64,000 nt of DNA. It comes from Amoebidium appalachense (Eukaryota > Ichthyosporea). The position numbers and the translations under genes were made by a program. Where the stretch lies: the NCBI GenBank assembly GCA_963693365.1, contig CAVNZM010000007.1, forward strand, positions 6,262,001 to 6,326,000, given 5' to 3'. The first letter of the stretch is position 1. Each line of letters starts with the position of its first letter. Below the pieces are notes generated by a model that worked only from the letters and a program-made list of their open reading frames with translations, made no database searches and had not been told where the DNA came from. This document shows, piece after piece, positions 24,839 through 44,395 of the stretch.

Positions 24839-25238
24839 CCGCGCACGCGTGCGGGTGTGGGTGTGTGGGTGTATGCGTGTGCGCACGGACGGGGGGGGGG
24901 GGGGGGGGGAGGGGGAAGGGGGGAAGCGCAGGTCTAGAGGTTAGCACGAGAAGAGGGGGGGGGAGAGGGGAAGGGGTCGGAGAGAGAGAGGAGGGGGGGA
25001 AGGGGGGGGGGGGGGGGGGGGGGGGAGGCAGAGAGAGGGCAAGGGGGGAGGGGAGGGGGGGGAGACAGAGAGAGAGAGGGAGGGAGAGAGGGAAAGAGAG
25101 AGACACAGAGAGAGATAGACATAGATGGGGCACACACCTAGCTGGGGCAGTCCCCTCATCATCTGATCCTCCATCCGTTCAATCACCTCTGGTGGCACTG
25201 CCCCAGCCAAAAAAAGTCAGCGCAAGTTATGAGCACAG

Positions 25239-25279
<41 letters not shown>

Positions 25280-25491
25280 CAGGGTAGTTTTCTATGAAAA
25301 TGGATCATCATTTGTGCATTCACCACATTTGCACCACACAGAGGAAAGAGGGAGGGGTGGAGGAATAAAAAAGAAAAGCGAGAGAGAAGGCACTTTGTCG
25401 CGAAGGGCATCCCAGGGGGGAGGGGGGGGGGGGGGGGGGAAGGGAGGGGTGGGGGGAGGGCGGGGGAGTGAGAGTCTCCATACTTGCATAT

Positions 25492-25530
<39 letters not shown>

Positions 25531-26039
25531 CAAGCAAACTGCAATATTCTGTGGTCCAAGGCAAAACATTGATGAGATGCATCAAACTCTTATTTGCCCC
25601 CCTCCCCCCCTCCCCCCCCCCCCCCCCCTCCCCCTTCTCTCCCGGCCATGCACCCCATCCCACACTTCCATTTCCTTTCATTCTTACTACAGCTGTTCCT
25701 TTCCTTGCCTGTACACTCTCAAACCCCCCCCCCCCCCCTCCCCCCTCCTCCCCTTTCCCCCATCCTCCCCCCTCCCCTTCCCAACCCCCCTCCCCATTTC
25801 ACACCAGAAGCACATATTTCCCGCTCCTCCGTTCCTTGCACTAACAACCCACCTGGTTTATCTCTAGTTCTGTTTCGTTCCAGGCACGTTCTTCCCGAAA
25901 CATTGAAAACGTGGGTGATTGTTGGGTTAAACCCCTTGTCGTAGAGGTATCGAACTAGGTCGCTCCGGTGCCGTGGGTTGATGTTTGTGTCGCTCACAAC
26001 GAGGTTCTTGTTTTCGCGCATCGCTTGTGTCATTTTGGC
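23948..26039 (-). pseudogene. 5'-truncated T4-Pnk-like kinase gene, copy 1
   Basis: Contains only exons 3-5 of the kinase gene that is complete at 55483-59806: exon 3 at 25853-26039, exon 4 at 25138-25197, exon 5 at 23948-24093. Exon lengths (187, 60, 146) and splice sites match the full copy. Exons 1-2, with start codon, P-loop and the catalytic NRDD region, are absent because the duplication junction (26132-26196) falls in intron 2. What remains encodes the SDTNINP and RNRTR part of the kinase fold but no nucleotide-binding site, so it cannot be an active kinase by itself. A few substitutions separate it from the full gene (for example KGF for MGF, MMRG for IMSG). The last exon shows several changes near its C-terminus, consistent with relaxed constraint. 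Confidence 0.8.
24480..24837. repeat. (GT)n tracts, copy 1
   Basis: Long GT dinucleotide runs with short breaks, inside the last intron of the kinase remnant. Matched at about 56018-56366. Confidence 0.9.
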
Positions 26040-26129
26040 CTGTTTTGGTGTATGTTGTGTTGTGTGCGCGAGTTTGTGGGGGTGGGGGTTGGGGGGAGGG
26101 GGTGGTTTGAGGGGGTGGGTGGTAAGTGC

Positions 26130-26131
<2 letters not shown>

Positions 26132-26182
<51 letters not shown>

Positions 26183-26196
26183 TGTGTGTGTGTGTG
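26132..26196. repeat. (GT)n tract at the junction between duplication copies
   Basis: Left of it the sequence matches 57700-57785 closely. Right of it (from 26197) it matches nothing after 57904. This is the join between copy 1 and copy 2. Confidence 0.8.
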
Positions 26197-31409
<5,213 letters not shown>

Positions 31410-32919
31410 GTTAACTAACCCTTTGGTTTGTGTCGGGAATAAGTGCCCTCTTTGCCAATGGTGTTTCGTTCCCTTTCTTACTGCATAAACGTTTGTTGTT
31501 CTTTGTGCGGTTTTGGGTTTTCAAAAACGTCTGATGTATCTTGAGGGGACCTTATAAGCTTGTGCCCACTGCCCACCCCTTTTGGGCGGCGCTTCAAGTG
31601 ATAGCGCAGGCCGGCCGTGCACGGCCGCGGTTGTCTGGTGCCATGCCGCCGTTTCTGGTTGGATTACCAGTGAGCCAATAAGATCACGAAAAGCTTATAA
31701 CCAATGAAACATTTCAACATTTCACCATAATTAGTAAACATGGATTCCGGAACTTCAAGGTTCTAGATCTTCCGACTCGTTGAATCATTCCGAATTTCCG
31801 GCGAGCGGCTGCCTACCACCACTTGAAAAGTAGTAAGAACGCTTGCCCTTACACCAGGCTAACAGGCAAGGAACATCTGTAAAAGAAATAATATCAAGAA
31901 ATTGATGGAAAGCAAGTGAGTTGCAGGCTCGGCTCAGCTGTTTTCCAAAGTGCATTCTGTCGAACTTCTACTTATAGTAACAACATGTACATGTGTCCCT
32001 CCGGCTATCATCGAACTTAGGCTCACCAGGCAGGCTAATTTCGATTGGTTACGAACGTGGCTCCTGTTTCAGAACGCGAGCCACATAATCTATAGTGAAG
32101 TACAGCTTGCATGAGTTATATATAGCAATGCCGTGACTAATCAGGTATTATTTAGAGGGAAAAAAAAATAGCACGGAAATTTGAGCTCTCAACAAACATA
32201 AGCACTAGTTATTTACATCATGCAACACTAAGGAATCCGCGTCCCCATGCTCCGAATACGAGATTGCTCATTCGCTTAGAATCATGCTATCATTGTATCT
32301 ACTCTATCTCCGTCGACCCACTGGCCAGCCGTCATCTGTGCTGAATGTTTTGCCAACGGTAGAAACTGTACATCGATATATCTGCAAACAGCCGGTTGAC
32401 ACTTTGTACAACACTTTGTTGCTATTGCTATTGTGATATATAAATGAGCTCAATGGCTACGCCATATCGCCAAGTCTCGGTCGGCCAGGCTCGCAGCCAG
32501 GGCTCGCTTTCGCTCGCCCTGGCGCTCGCCCTGGTTGCGGCTCGCTTCGCTCGCCGCACTGTGAGCCAGGCGCATCTCAGAGGTATATTCGGTCGCTATC
32601 AGCCAGCGAGCAGTCACATGGCACTTGTACTGATCAAGTTCCGAGCAACCGGCCCGAGCAGTCACGCGTGTACTGACTGAGGCTGGTTGGGCGTGCCCGC
32701 CGCGAAACAGCTTGCCACAAGCGCATGTTCAATACGGTCAATGGCTTGATTGGACCAAAAGCTGTGATGGAGCGCCGCGCTATAGCACTGTCAACCTGAT
32801 TGGAGCGCACCATGATATCTGTACCCTGATTGGTTAGTGGATCTTTGCGGAAACAGCTTGGTCCTTCCTCTCCCGAACCCTCCGTCCATCTCCAAAGGGC
32901 CCAGCCCGAGGCTGGGAAC
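31410..32919. promoter_or_regulatory. Upstream region of lectin-like gene, copy 2; no gene seen
   Basis: Homologous to 1914-3627. Keeps the TATAAG box (31551-31556 on the minus strand) and ATTGG/CCAAT boxes. Lacks the copy 1 hairpin (place near 32283-32300) and the 193-bp insertion (place near 32602). Confidence 0.55.
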
Positions 32920-33129
32920 AAGCGCGTCTAATATTAGCTATGACGTAGCTGAAGATTGCGCAAGCCTGACATGAGTGATGCCTAGTGTGTATGATCTTGC
33001 CGGACTGATATCAGCCTGTTGAGCCTTCAGTGCACAGCTCAGACTTTGATGTCGTGAGCTAGAGTAAAGTTTTAAGCGAGTCTTTTACCTTCGCCTTTTT
33101 TCACACAGAGTCTTAGCTTGATACGACAG
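32920..33129 (+). repeat. Dispersed repeat, direct copy (copy 2, first)
   Basis: Same element as 3628-3862, with small internal deletions. Confidence 0.8.
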
Positions 33130-33645
33130 GTGGAGGTGCGGCTGTTGTTGTACAACACTACGTTTCACTGTGCCGAAACACAATTACATCTGCCAAAGTG
33201 CAGTACAGCAAAATGCCTGGAATGTATTTTTTTACATTCGAACTGGGGCCCCAATCAGGTGCACCCATTCCAAGGCACTCTTTTGCTTCTATGCCTCTCT
33301 CTCTTCATGTTTCAATTTTTCACGTTCATTGGACTGGCATTCTATCTGGGAGGAATGGATTTATTGTCGGGCATGCTTAAAATGGCTGTCATGGCCATAT
33401 CCATTCTGCGTACGGCTGAAGCTGACAGATTTCTCAACACCATTACCACCTTTTGAAAAAGTTTACATTTTAACAAACCAGCCATTTACACTCCTCACCA
33501 CATGTTACCTGCCAAAATAGCATACATCACAGTTATAATGAATCATAACGATGTTCTAAACCATTTCACATTCATGTTAGGTACACCTAAAAAGAGTGCC
33601 AATCACACCCACCCACACTACTAAAGGTTTCTCGGCCGTAGGGTA

Positions 33646-34235
33646 CATTATCTTATCCCCCGGGTACATTATCTTATCCCCCCCCCCCCCCCCCCCCCCC
33701 CCCCTGCCTACCCGCTTGCCCCGCCCGCCCGCTTGCCCCCGGTCCTGTGAGTCCTTCTTCTGGGCTGTGGGTGTTTTTTTTTTTTTTTCTTTTTTTTTTC
33801 CTTTTTTTGGGGGGGGGGGGGAGGGGGGAGGGGGGGGAGGGACACACACACACACCATGCACCGTGACACGGAGACACGGAGACTACCACACGCCCACAT
33901 TGTGATACACATGTGCACACACACACACACACGCACACCACGCACACAAATACACCCAGTGGCAAACGAGCACAAAATCCAATGAACACATAGCCGTGAT
34001 GCACACATTTTCACACTGCAGCCCCCCTCCCCTCCCCCCTCCCCCCCCCCCCCCCTCTGCCCCCCCTCTTCCCCCTCCCCCCCCCACCACACACACACAA
34101 CAAAAAAGAAAGAAAAAAAGAAAGTAAACCTCCCCGCCCATAAAAAGGACCCACAGGTCAGCGGGGGGAGGGGGGAGGGGAGGAAGGGGGGAGGTTTGGG
34201 GGACACGCACACACACACCGTGCACCGTCACACGG

Positions 34236-34267
<32 letters not shown>

Positions 34268-34569
34268 TACTACACACACAAAAACACATTGTGACAAACG
34301 AGCACAAAATCCAAATGTACACCGCATATGCACACATTTGCGCACAGCCCCCCCCCCCCCCCCCTCTCCCCCCCCCCCTCCCCCTTACCCCCCCCCCCTC
34401 CCCCCCCACCCCAAAAAAACAAAACAAAAGAACCTCCCCGCCCATAAAGAGGACCCGCAGGACAGGGAGGGGAAAATGGGAAGAGGGGGGGGGGGGGGGG
34501 GGGAATACGCACACGCACACCATGCGCCGTCACACGGACACACAACACAAACACAGTGTCACACACATT

Positions 34570-34626
<57 letters not shown>

Positions 34627-34791
34627 ATCAAGGAACACAACATTCTACTGTACACACAGACATATCCAAAAAAAGGGAAAAAAAAAAAAGAAAAAAAAAA
34701 CCGTAGGCCCAAAAAGGACCCACAGGCCAGGGGGGGAGGGGGGAGGGCGGGCCACACACACACACACACACCGTGCACCGTGACCCGGCCG

Positions 34792-34824
<33 letters not shown>

Positions 34825-34825
34825 T

Positions 34826-34884
<59 letters not shown>

Positions 34885-35100
34885 GCACACACACACACAC
34901 ACACGTTGTAATACACATACGTGCACACCGTGACACACACACACACACACACACACGGTGACAAGCGAACACAATACTTAAATTCACACACAGACATGCA
35001 CACATTTTTGCACAGAAAGGTGCATAGTAGAGCCGGGGAGTGGGTGTCCGGGCACTGTGGGCCCATTAATGTAAACCGTTACACTCTTTCTTGGCCGGTT

Positions 35101-35178
<78 letters not shown>

Positions 35179-35229
35179 CTTGAAGACCAGGATACTCACC
35201 CACCCGCACCCCCCCCCCCCTCCCCTTTC

Positions 35230-35265
<36 letters not shown>

Positions 35266-35280
35266 ACACACACACACAGA
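33646..35280. repeat. Complex tandem array of about 300-400-bp units, copy 2
   Basis: Same modules as 4457-6180: AGGACCCACAGG-type boxes near 34146, 34452, 34716; GAGCACAAAATCC islands near 33968 and 34300; CCGTGCACCGT boxes; poly-C, poly-G and (CA)n between. Tract lengths differ from copy 1. Confidence 0.8.
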
Positions 35281-35403
35281 CAAGAAATATGATCTGCTGC
35301 ACAGAAGGGCTTTTCTTGTGCACAGCCTAATAGTCATTCAGTAGTATTACTAGACTAGACTAATTTTAAGTAGGCCGCCACAGTCCCCCATCCGAATCCC
35401 ACC

Positions 35404-35461
<58 letters not shown>

Positions 35462-35574
35462 TTCCTCGTTATCTTATCTTTTCCCCCGCGTCGGTAGCCC
35501 CTAGAATCTTAGTTTTTTTCAAAAATCTAGTACTTCTTATCTTATAGGTGAGTTATCTTCAATGATCCTGAATG

Positions 35575-35705
35575 TTCCCCTGTAGCTCACAGGCTGATAT
35601 CAGTCCGGCAAGATCATACACACTAGGCATCACTCATGTCAGGTTTGCGCAATCCTCAGCTACGTCATGGGGCTAGACGCACCAGCATATATCGCAGGCA
35701 ATGCT
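35575..35705 (-). repeat. Dispersed repeat, inverted copy (copy 2)
   Basis: Reverse complement of the element, as at 6440-6572. Confidence 0.8.
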
Positions 35706-35828
35706 ATGGTTTTGGTTTAATTTGCTCAGCGTGTTTAAAACATTTTAAAGTTGGTATATTAGTGGTACATATGTATTTAAATTTTGTAGTGTATGTAGTC
35801 TATGTTGTCGTGGACAACAATTGTTGAG

Positions 35829-36265
35829 GGGGGAGTTGTGCGTCTAGCTATGACGTAGCTGAGGATTGCGCAAGCCTGACATGAGTGATGCCTAATGTGT
35901 ATGATCTTGCCGGACTGATATCAGCCTGTGATATACTATATTGTGAGCCTTCATTGTACAGCTCTCAGACTTTGATGTCGTGAGCTAGAGAGTAAAGTTC
36001 CAAGCGAGTCTTTTCCCTTTGCCTTTTTTCACACAAGAGTCCGTAGCGTGATACGACAGCTATCACCAGCGTTATTTTTCCGTAGGAGAAAAGAAACAAG
36101 AAAAACTAAAAGAGAGTGGTCGAACTCATTGCGTTGTGATATAAGCTGTACCTATCTGAATGGTCAACTTGTACTCTAATAATAGTGAGGTTCGCAAGCT
36201 GCAATTGGACGGGGGAAGATGTACCCCAGGTGGGGCCCCGGCACATAGCTGGTCGGGGGTTGTAT
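35829..36265. other. Segment present only in copy 2, with a third dispersed-repeat copy
   Basis: At the matching point in copy 1 (about 6690-6705) the sequence goes directly to the GT block. Here about 440 bases intervene: a direct copy of the dispersed repeat at 35846-36065, then about 200 bases of unique DNA. Confidence 0.65.
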
Positions 36266-37450
<1,185 letters not shown>

Positions 37451-37774
37451 TCACGAGCAGCAGACCGACTCACTGCATAACGGGTCAATATTCTGCACAG
37501 CACCGGCTGCCTCAGCAGTAGTAGACTCAGGGTTTGGGGAAGTCAGCTGCACACACACCAAATTATTCTTAACCCTCTGCCCAGCACACACATAGTCGCC
37601 CCACCTAATGGTCCTATTTACCCACACTCCGCAGGTTGCTTGATTCGCAGTGACGGGGCTGGGCTCATTAATAATACCATTACTAGAGTCTGTGACGGGT
37701 GCAGCCATGCCTGCAGAAAAGAGCGTCGTAGCAAAGATGGCCACGGGAAGGAAGGGCGAGAGATTCACCATCAT
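37451..37774 (-). CDS. Small secreted cysteine protein, copy 2
   Basis: Single exon, 107 residues, starting at an ATG-ATG pair at 37774. It has a signal peptide of about 25 residues, one NRT sequon and six cysteines in the mature part (TCG, YVCAG, VCV, LCS and the tail VCCS), enough for three disulfides. This is probably the ancestral form, since copy 1 lost three of the six. TATAAG on the minus strand lies at 37889-37894. It diverges from the amidase copy at 38504. No family recognised; secretion is the only functional inference. Confidence 0.65.
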   Translation of the reverse strand: MMVNLSPFLPVAIFATTLFSAGMAAPVTDSSNGIINEPSPVTANQATCGVWVNRTIRWGDYVCAGQRVKNNLVCVQLTSPNPESTTAEAAGAVQNIDPLCSESVCCS

Positions 37775-38503
37775 CGATGCGTATTGTAGTAGTATACCTT
37801 GTTTGTGTACTGTTATTTACGATGTGTTGTGTTTGGTAGTGGTGTGACGCTTAGAATAATCGTATTGTAGCGGATCAAGTTGGTTTGGCTTATAGGCTCG
37901 GCTATGTATCATGGAATTTGTTTTTTTTTGTGTTTTGTGAGGAGTGCCCTCGGCTCTTCATTTATATCCTACGCCGGGCATCCTTCTTGCTGGTGATTGG
38001 ACAATGTTGATCGGAAAATGCCAATCAAAATAGAGAGAGATGGTGATTGGACAATCATGCGCACCATCCGATTGGCTATTCATTTTAAGATAATCCAATA
38101 GGATTCAAATAGCTTATCACACAGTGGCTGTACAGTGGCTCATATTGCAGATTTGGTAAGTGGGGTTGGAATCGATATAAATAACATAATTATGCTCCAA
38201 CTAAAATCAGTGAGCTATAAATTTCAAATGAATATCGAGCCTATGTTTCGTCTCGCTGTTTGGCGTCGTAACGTGCTGTTGTTACGTGCATACCTTTCAG
38301 ATGACGGGATTTTGTTGCACAATTGGTGATCTAACGAGCAATATCTCGTTAGCCAATAAAAACGATCTGCATGGAAGCCAAAAGGTATATAACAGCCCAG
38401 GCCCTCAGTCAGTCTGTACACACCAGTCGCCAAACCGCCACACACCAAACTAATCATTTTCAAGACGTTTACCACATCATAAATCAAGCGACATCTCCCA
38501 AAA
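37775..38503. promoter_or_regulatory. Divergent promoter of small secreted protein and amidase, copy 2
   Basis: TATAAG (minus) at 37889-37894, an ATTGG/CCAAT cluster at about 37995-38100, inverted repeat TAACGAG/CTCGTTA (38332-38338 and 38345-38351), CCAAT at 38353-38357, TATATAA at 38386-38392. All kept from copy 1. Confidence 0.65.
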
Positions 38504-39953
38504 ATGTCTCTTTCCAGCATGCACAGCCTTTCCTTCGTTGTCCTGGCAGCAGCCAGTGCGCATGCATGCAGTGATGTCCTACTCCGCCATCGTGTTTCCT
38601 CCTTCGGCCAGGCGGTTTCAGCCCGCACCATGGACTGGGGGATACCTGACCTCGACTTCAAGCTCGAGTCGTTTGGACGCGGCCACGATATCTGGGAGGA
38701 TTTGAAGCCAAAGGGCTGTGAGAATTGCCCCCTCACCCGCGTGTCTGCAAAATACGGGGCCGTATTTATTAACGCTCTAGACAAAGAAGTCGTCGTGGAT
38801 GGCATGAACGAAGCAGGTCTCTCAATAGGAACGCTTGCTCACCGAATCGCTAAGTATCCCCTGTACACTCCAGCTGACCCTCGCCCCATCATGCCTGTGT
38901 ACAGTATGCCCGCATACATTCTCGGTACATGTGCGGACGTTGACTGTGTGCGCGAGGAGCTTGAACGGTGGCAGGTAGTGGATGCCACCCACCCGGCCCT
39001 CAGTCCGCTAGGCGGTTCCTTGGGTCTTCACTGGGTGGTGCACGATGTCAACGGGCGCACTTTGAACGTTGAGTTTGTGCCTAACGACGCAAGCGCCCTG
39101 GCACCCGAGTGCTTCGCTCGTAACGTGAAAACTCGTCCCGAAGCCGGAGCACGTATTTGCGTCTATGACAACGAGCCTGCCGTATTCACCAACAACCCGT
39201 TCTGGGAGCAGCAGCTGCAACAAGCAAACACCCGCCTGAACACCACAAACATTACCGATGTGGCACATGCCCCACGCGAGGTATTGCAGAAGGCACAGTC
39301 TGGAGCGGGGTCCTTCGAGTCTACCGACCGCTTTGTGCATCTTGTGGTGCTGCAGGAGTCCGCACGCCGGGCAAACAACCAGTGGTTGAACTGGACGGGT
39401 AGTCCCTTTGAAAAGTCGGCCGCGGTTAAAACCCCCTTCTTTCGTCAACCCAGACAGAAATGTTGACGCGGTGGCCGAGGCGCAGCTCATGCTTGGGCGT
39501 GTCAGCCGCGCCATGGGCGGCTATGACTTCGACACGTACCGCGGCACCACGTGGTGGACCGTTGTGCGCGACCACACCAGCAGAAAGTACTACTACCGCC
39601 TGACTGCCCGGCCCAACCTCATCGAGATCGACCTTAATGATTTGGCCCTTCATGACGACGACCGTTCTCGGCCCTCAGTGCCCATGAACACAGACATGCA
39701 CCTGCCCTTTGCCTCCAAGGGTCATTATGCGCTTCTTGGACAGGCCACCCCTTCCCCTGCTGGCGTTGTTGAGGCGGCATCAGCACCATCTGCACTCGAG
39801 TGGGTGTCCTTTGGGCTGCTCGTGGTCAATTTGGTGGCTATGCTGGTTGTTGCTGCTATGGTTGGATCGCAGGTGGTGAAGGGCAGAAGGGGCCTTAGAG
39901 CTGATAATGCCACCAGTGATATCAGCAGCATTAAGGGGCCCCAAAAAGCTTAA
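38504..39953 (+). pseudogene. Choloylglycine-hydrolase-family amidase, copy 2 (frameshifted)
   Basis: Matches the intact gene at 8905-10353 closely except for one extra C in a run (five at 39432-39436 against four at 9833-9836). The first frame ends at 39466 after 320 residues. The second frame carries the rest, including the transmembrane anchor, and ends at 39953. The truncated product would keep the signal peptide, the nucleophile Cys22, Arg41, the TNNP motif and Arg276 but lose the C-terminal third and the anchor. Substitutions from copy 1 include V65E, a D-to-N and P-to-R pair in the CxxC loop, and A-to-T and A-to-V changes. Promoter elements are intact. Alternatives are a recent pseudogene, a secreted short form, or a homopolymer assembly error. 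Confidence 0.75.
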
Positions 39954-40584
39954 CAATTATATATCATATATATATATATATATATAGTAATGATTAGGGT
40001 TACATTATGACGGTGCAGTTCGAATGATTAGATATTAGTGCTTAGGTAATGGGCCGTGATATTACTAATATGGCGAGTCGCTCTGGTGATGATAGCAATG
40101 GCAAAACGATGGCAATGCATTTATATGCGTGGTGTGAGATATATGCATTTTCATGTACATAGGTACGTGATGATTTGATGATATGCTAAATGATGAGTTC
40201 TCCGAAATAGTATTACAAGTTTTCAATTCTTCATAGTTAAAATTTTAGTCCCACGAGTTCGACAAAGCAGTTAAAATAAACTGTTGACACCATTCTCGAT
40301 TGTCCCTGTTACATACAGTCCTAACTCTCAGTGTCACACAAATGTAAAAGTAGGTTATGATCAGGCTTAAAACGCCTCCCCTCAACCTTCCCACTTTTTA
40401 AGAACTTTAAGTCAAGCCTGTGTCCGTTTGTTTGGGTGCGGATTCACGTCATCATGGCAAATATTTGAATTCTTAAATTGTCTGGCAGTTTGGGTGTGAT
40501 TGTTCCTTGGTCACATGGGTGAACACCGTATGCCTGCAAGCCACGGCCACGCATGTATGGCCCAACCACATCGGCAGGGTTAAC
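39954..40584. other. Downstream of amidase, copy 2; (AT)n then non-coding DNA
   Basis: Shorter (AT)n tract (about 39959-39986) than in copy 1, then AT-rich unique sequence. No gene seen. Confidence 0.6.
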
Positions 40585-40872
40585 TTGCAAAAAGCAGAAT
40601 TATTCTCTTAAGAGCAGAATCACTCTGCTTTTAGGAATTATTCTGCTTTTAGCAGAATTATTCTGCACAAAGCAGAAATATTCTGCTTTCGACAGCAGAA
40701 TAATTCTGCTTATAGCAGAATAATAATGAATCTGCTTTTAGCAGATTGATTCTGCTGTTTGCAGAATATTTCTGCATATGATTCTGCTTTGCAGAATAAT
40801 AGAATTCTGCTTTTGCTAAATATGTCTGCTTTTAGCAGAACAATCCTGCTTGTTGCAGAATGATTCTGCTCG
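40585..40872. repeat. Array of GCAGAAT/ATTCTGC palindromes, copy 2
   Basis: Same array as 11012-11296. Several copy 1 half-sites that deviate from ATTCTGC are canonical here (for example AATTATTCTGCTTTTAGCAG near 40636), so this copy is less decayed. Confidence 0.85.
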
Positions 40873-42239
<1,367 letters not shown>

Positions 42240-42738
42240 GGATAAGTTGATGGTATTATCGTGGTTACAATTCGAGGAACCAAGCCAGCACATGATCGCC
42301 AGACGGAGTGTGGAAAGGTCATAATGTGTCTGCAATACCCCCTTCTAGTAGTAAATCACAACAAACCCGTAAATAACGTTTTTAAACAACACAAACCTAA
42401 GGGGCATCTGCTGCTTTTGCCGTCAAAGGCACCTATCTTAATTGCGCAAGAAGGCCCATCCTCACCACCACAAATGTGCCGTTTTCTAACATGCAATCAT
42501 CAGCGTCCTGCAGCGTCCAAAATCCTGCTCTGCCCCCCCCCCCCCCCCCTCCAAACCCCCCCCCCCTCCAAACCCCCCCTCCTCCCCCCCCCCCCCCCCC
42601 TCCCCCCTCCCCCCCCCCCCCCCACACACACACACACACACACACCCTACTTGACGGGCACGGGATATCGGGAAGAGAGAGGCCCAGGGGTTGTTGGGAG
42701 GCCATAGGGGTACCGACTGGTACAACGTTGAGGATGAT

Positions 42739-42769
<31 letters not shown>

Positions 42770-43372
42770 GGAGGGGGGGAGGGGGGAGGGGGCAGGAGGG
42801 GGGGAGGGGGATGGAAGGGAGGGGGGGGGGGGGGGGGGGGGGGGGGAGGGGGGAGGGATGGAAGGGAGGGCCGGGGGGTGGGGGGGCCGGGGAGGGTGGG
42901 GAGGGGAGGGGGGCAGGAGGAGGTTAAGTGCCCAAAGGAAATCAAAATTGCCCACTAATGGTGATGGTACTTTACGAGAAGAAGGGATGAGCTGTTTGTT
43001 GTCAATATACCTGTTAAGCGTTAGCGATCTATGTATGTAGTGAGTGAGTGTGTGTGTGGTGGTTGTGGCTGTGGGTTTTGGGGGTTGTGGAGTTCTGTAG
43101 TCGAAAAATAGGAAGTTAATTCCGTACACACTCCGGAGGAGAACACAGGGAGTGTGGTGGGTTTGGGTGTGTGTTTTGTTTTTAGGGGGGGAGAGGGGGG
43201 AGGGGGGGAGGGGGGGTGTAACGGGGGCAGGCGGCACAAAATTTAAGGGCAGGGAAAATTTGACAGTATTTGAAGTCTCAAAAATGTGTGGATGTATGGA
43301 GGACATGAACCCCCCCCCCCCCCCCTCTTTGTTTTTTCTTTTTTCCCTTCGATTTTTTCTTTTTCTTTTTCT

Positions 43373-43411
<39 letters not shown>

Positions 43412-43860
43412 TATCAGACAACGGCCGAGCAATCGTGCAGCTGTGTCATAAGTCTTATTGTGGGTTTTGCATTTTTATTATCTTTCATACAAACACAATT
43501 TATGTTAACGTTTCAAGTTCAACATTCGCAATAGGTGATTTTCACTGTGATAACGATTTGTATGCAACACCTATAGGATTAACTGAGGTTCGGCATTACG
43601 CCATGCCAAGTACTATAACACACACACCAAATACTATAAAAAGCCACTAATCACTGAGTTGGTTAAAAAGAAAATATCACATAACAAAAAAATAACAACA
43701 CAAACACCGTCTGTCAGGTAAGGCTCAGTTCTTAGCAACACTAAAAACCAACATCATAGTAGTCATTCGCTTAATTACATTTTGAACTATTCAAAATCTA
43801 CGTTCACAAACATGTTTTTTGTAGCTAGATTATACTACGTACGGCTCTAGTAAAGCCTGC
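42240..43860. other. Intergenic region downstream of chitinase, copy 2
   Basis: Conserved island 42240-42535 (see 12735-13035), then C-tracts (42533-42622), G-rich stretch (42752-42915), unique patch 42920-43310, C-tract and G-tract (43310-43410), and unique sequence to the chitinase stop. No firm gene. Confidence 0.6.
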
Positions 43861-44352
43861 TTAAAGCAATTGCTTTGCCACCGAGCGGATGAGGGGTGAG
43901 CCGTTCTTAAAGTCGTCGAGGTCCACGGCCCAGAACATGGCGCCCGACAGGCCCAGGGCGGTCAGGTAGTCGACCTTGACTTTAAGCGTGGCCTCGTTGT
44001 CGTAGCCCACCCACAGGCTGTCCTTGGTGCCCACCATCGTGCTGGTGTCCGTGTTGCCCGTGCACGTCATGCCCTCGCTTTGCTGGGGGGGAAGGTTTGG
44101 TCAGCACGCGGTGTAGGTTGGGTCAAAAGTGGGGATCGTTTTAAAGAGGGATGTTTTTGTGCCGAAAAACACAGGTGTGGTATTCAATGTTATGAAGGGA
44201 CCTGGGGAAGGAAAAAATTGCTTGCATAAAGAGAGAGCCTACGGTGCACGTGATCGCGGGGGGGGGGGGGGGGGGGGGGGGGATGGAGGAGCTTTTTTTT
44301 TTTTTTTTTTTTTTTGGTGGTAGGTGGTGGTGGTGGTGGTGGTGGTGGTGGT

Positions 44353-44395
<43 letters not shown>

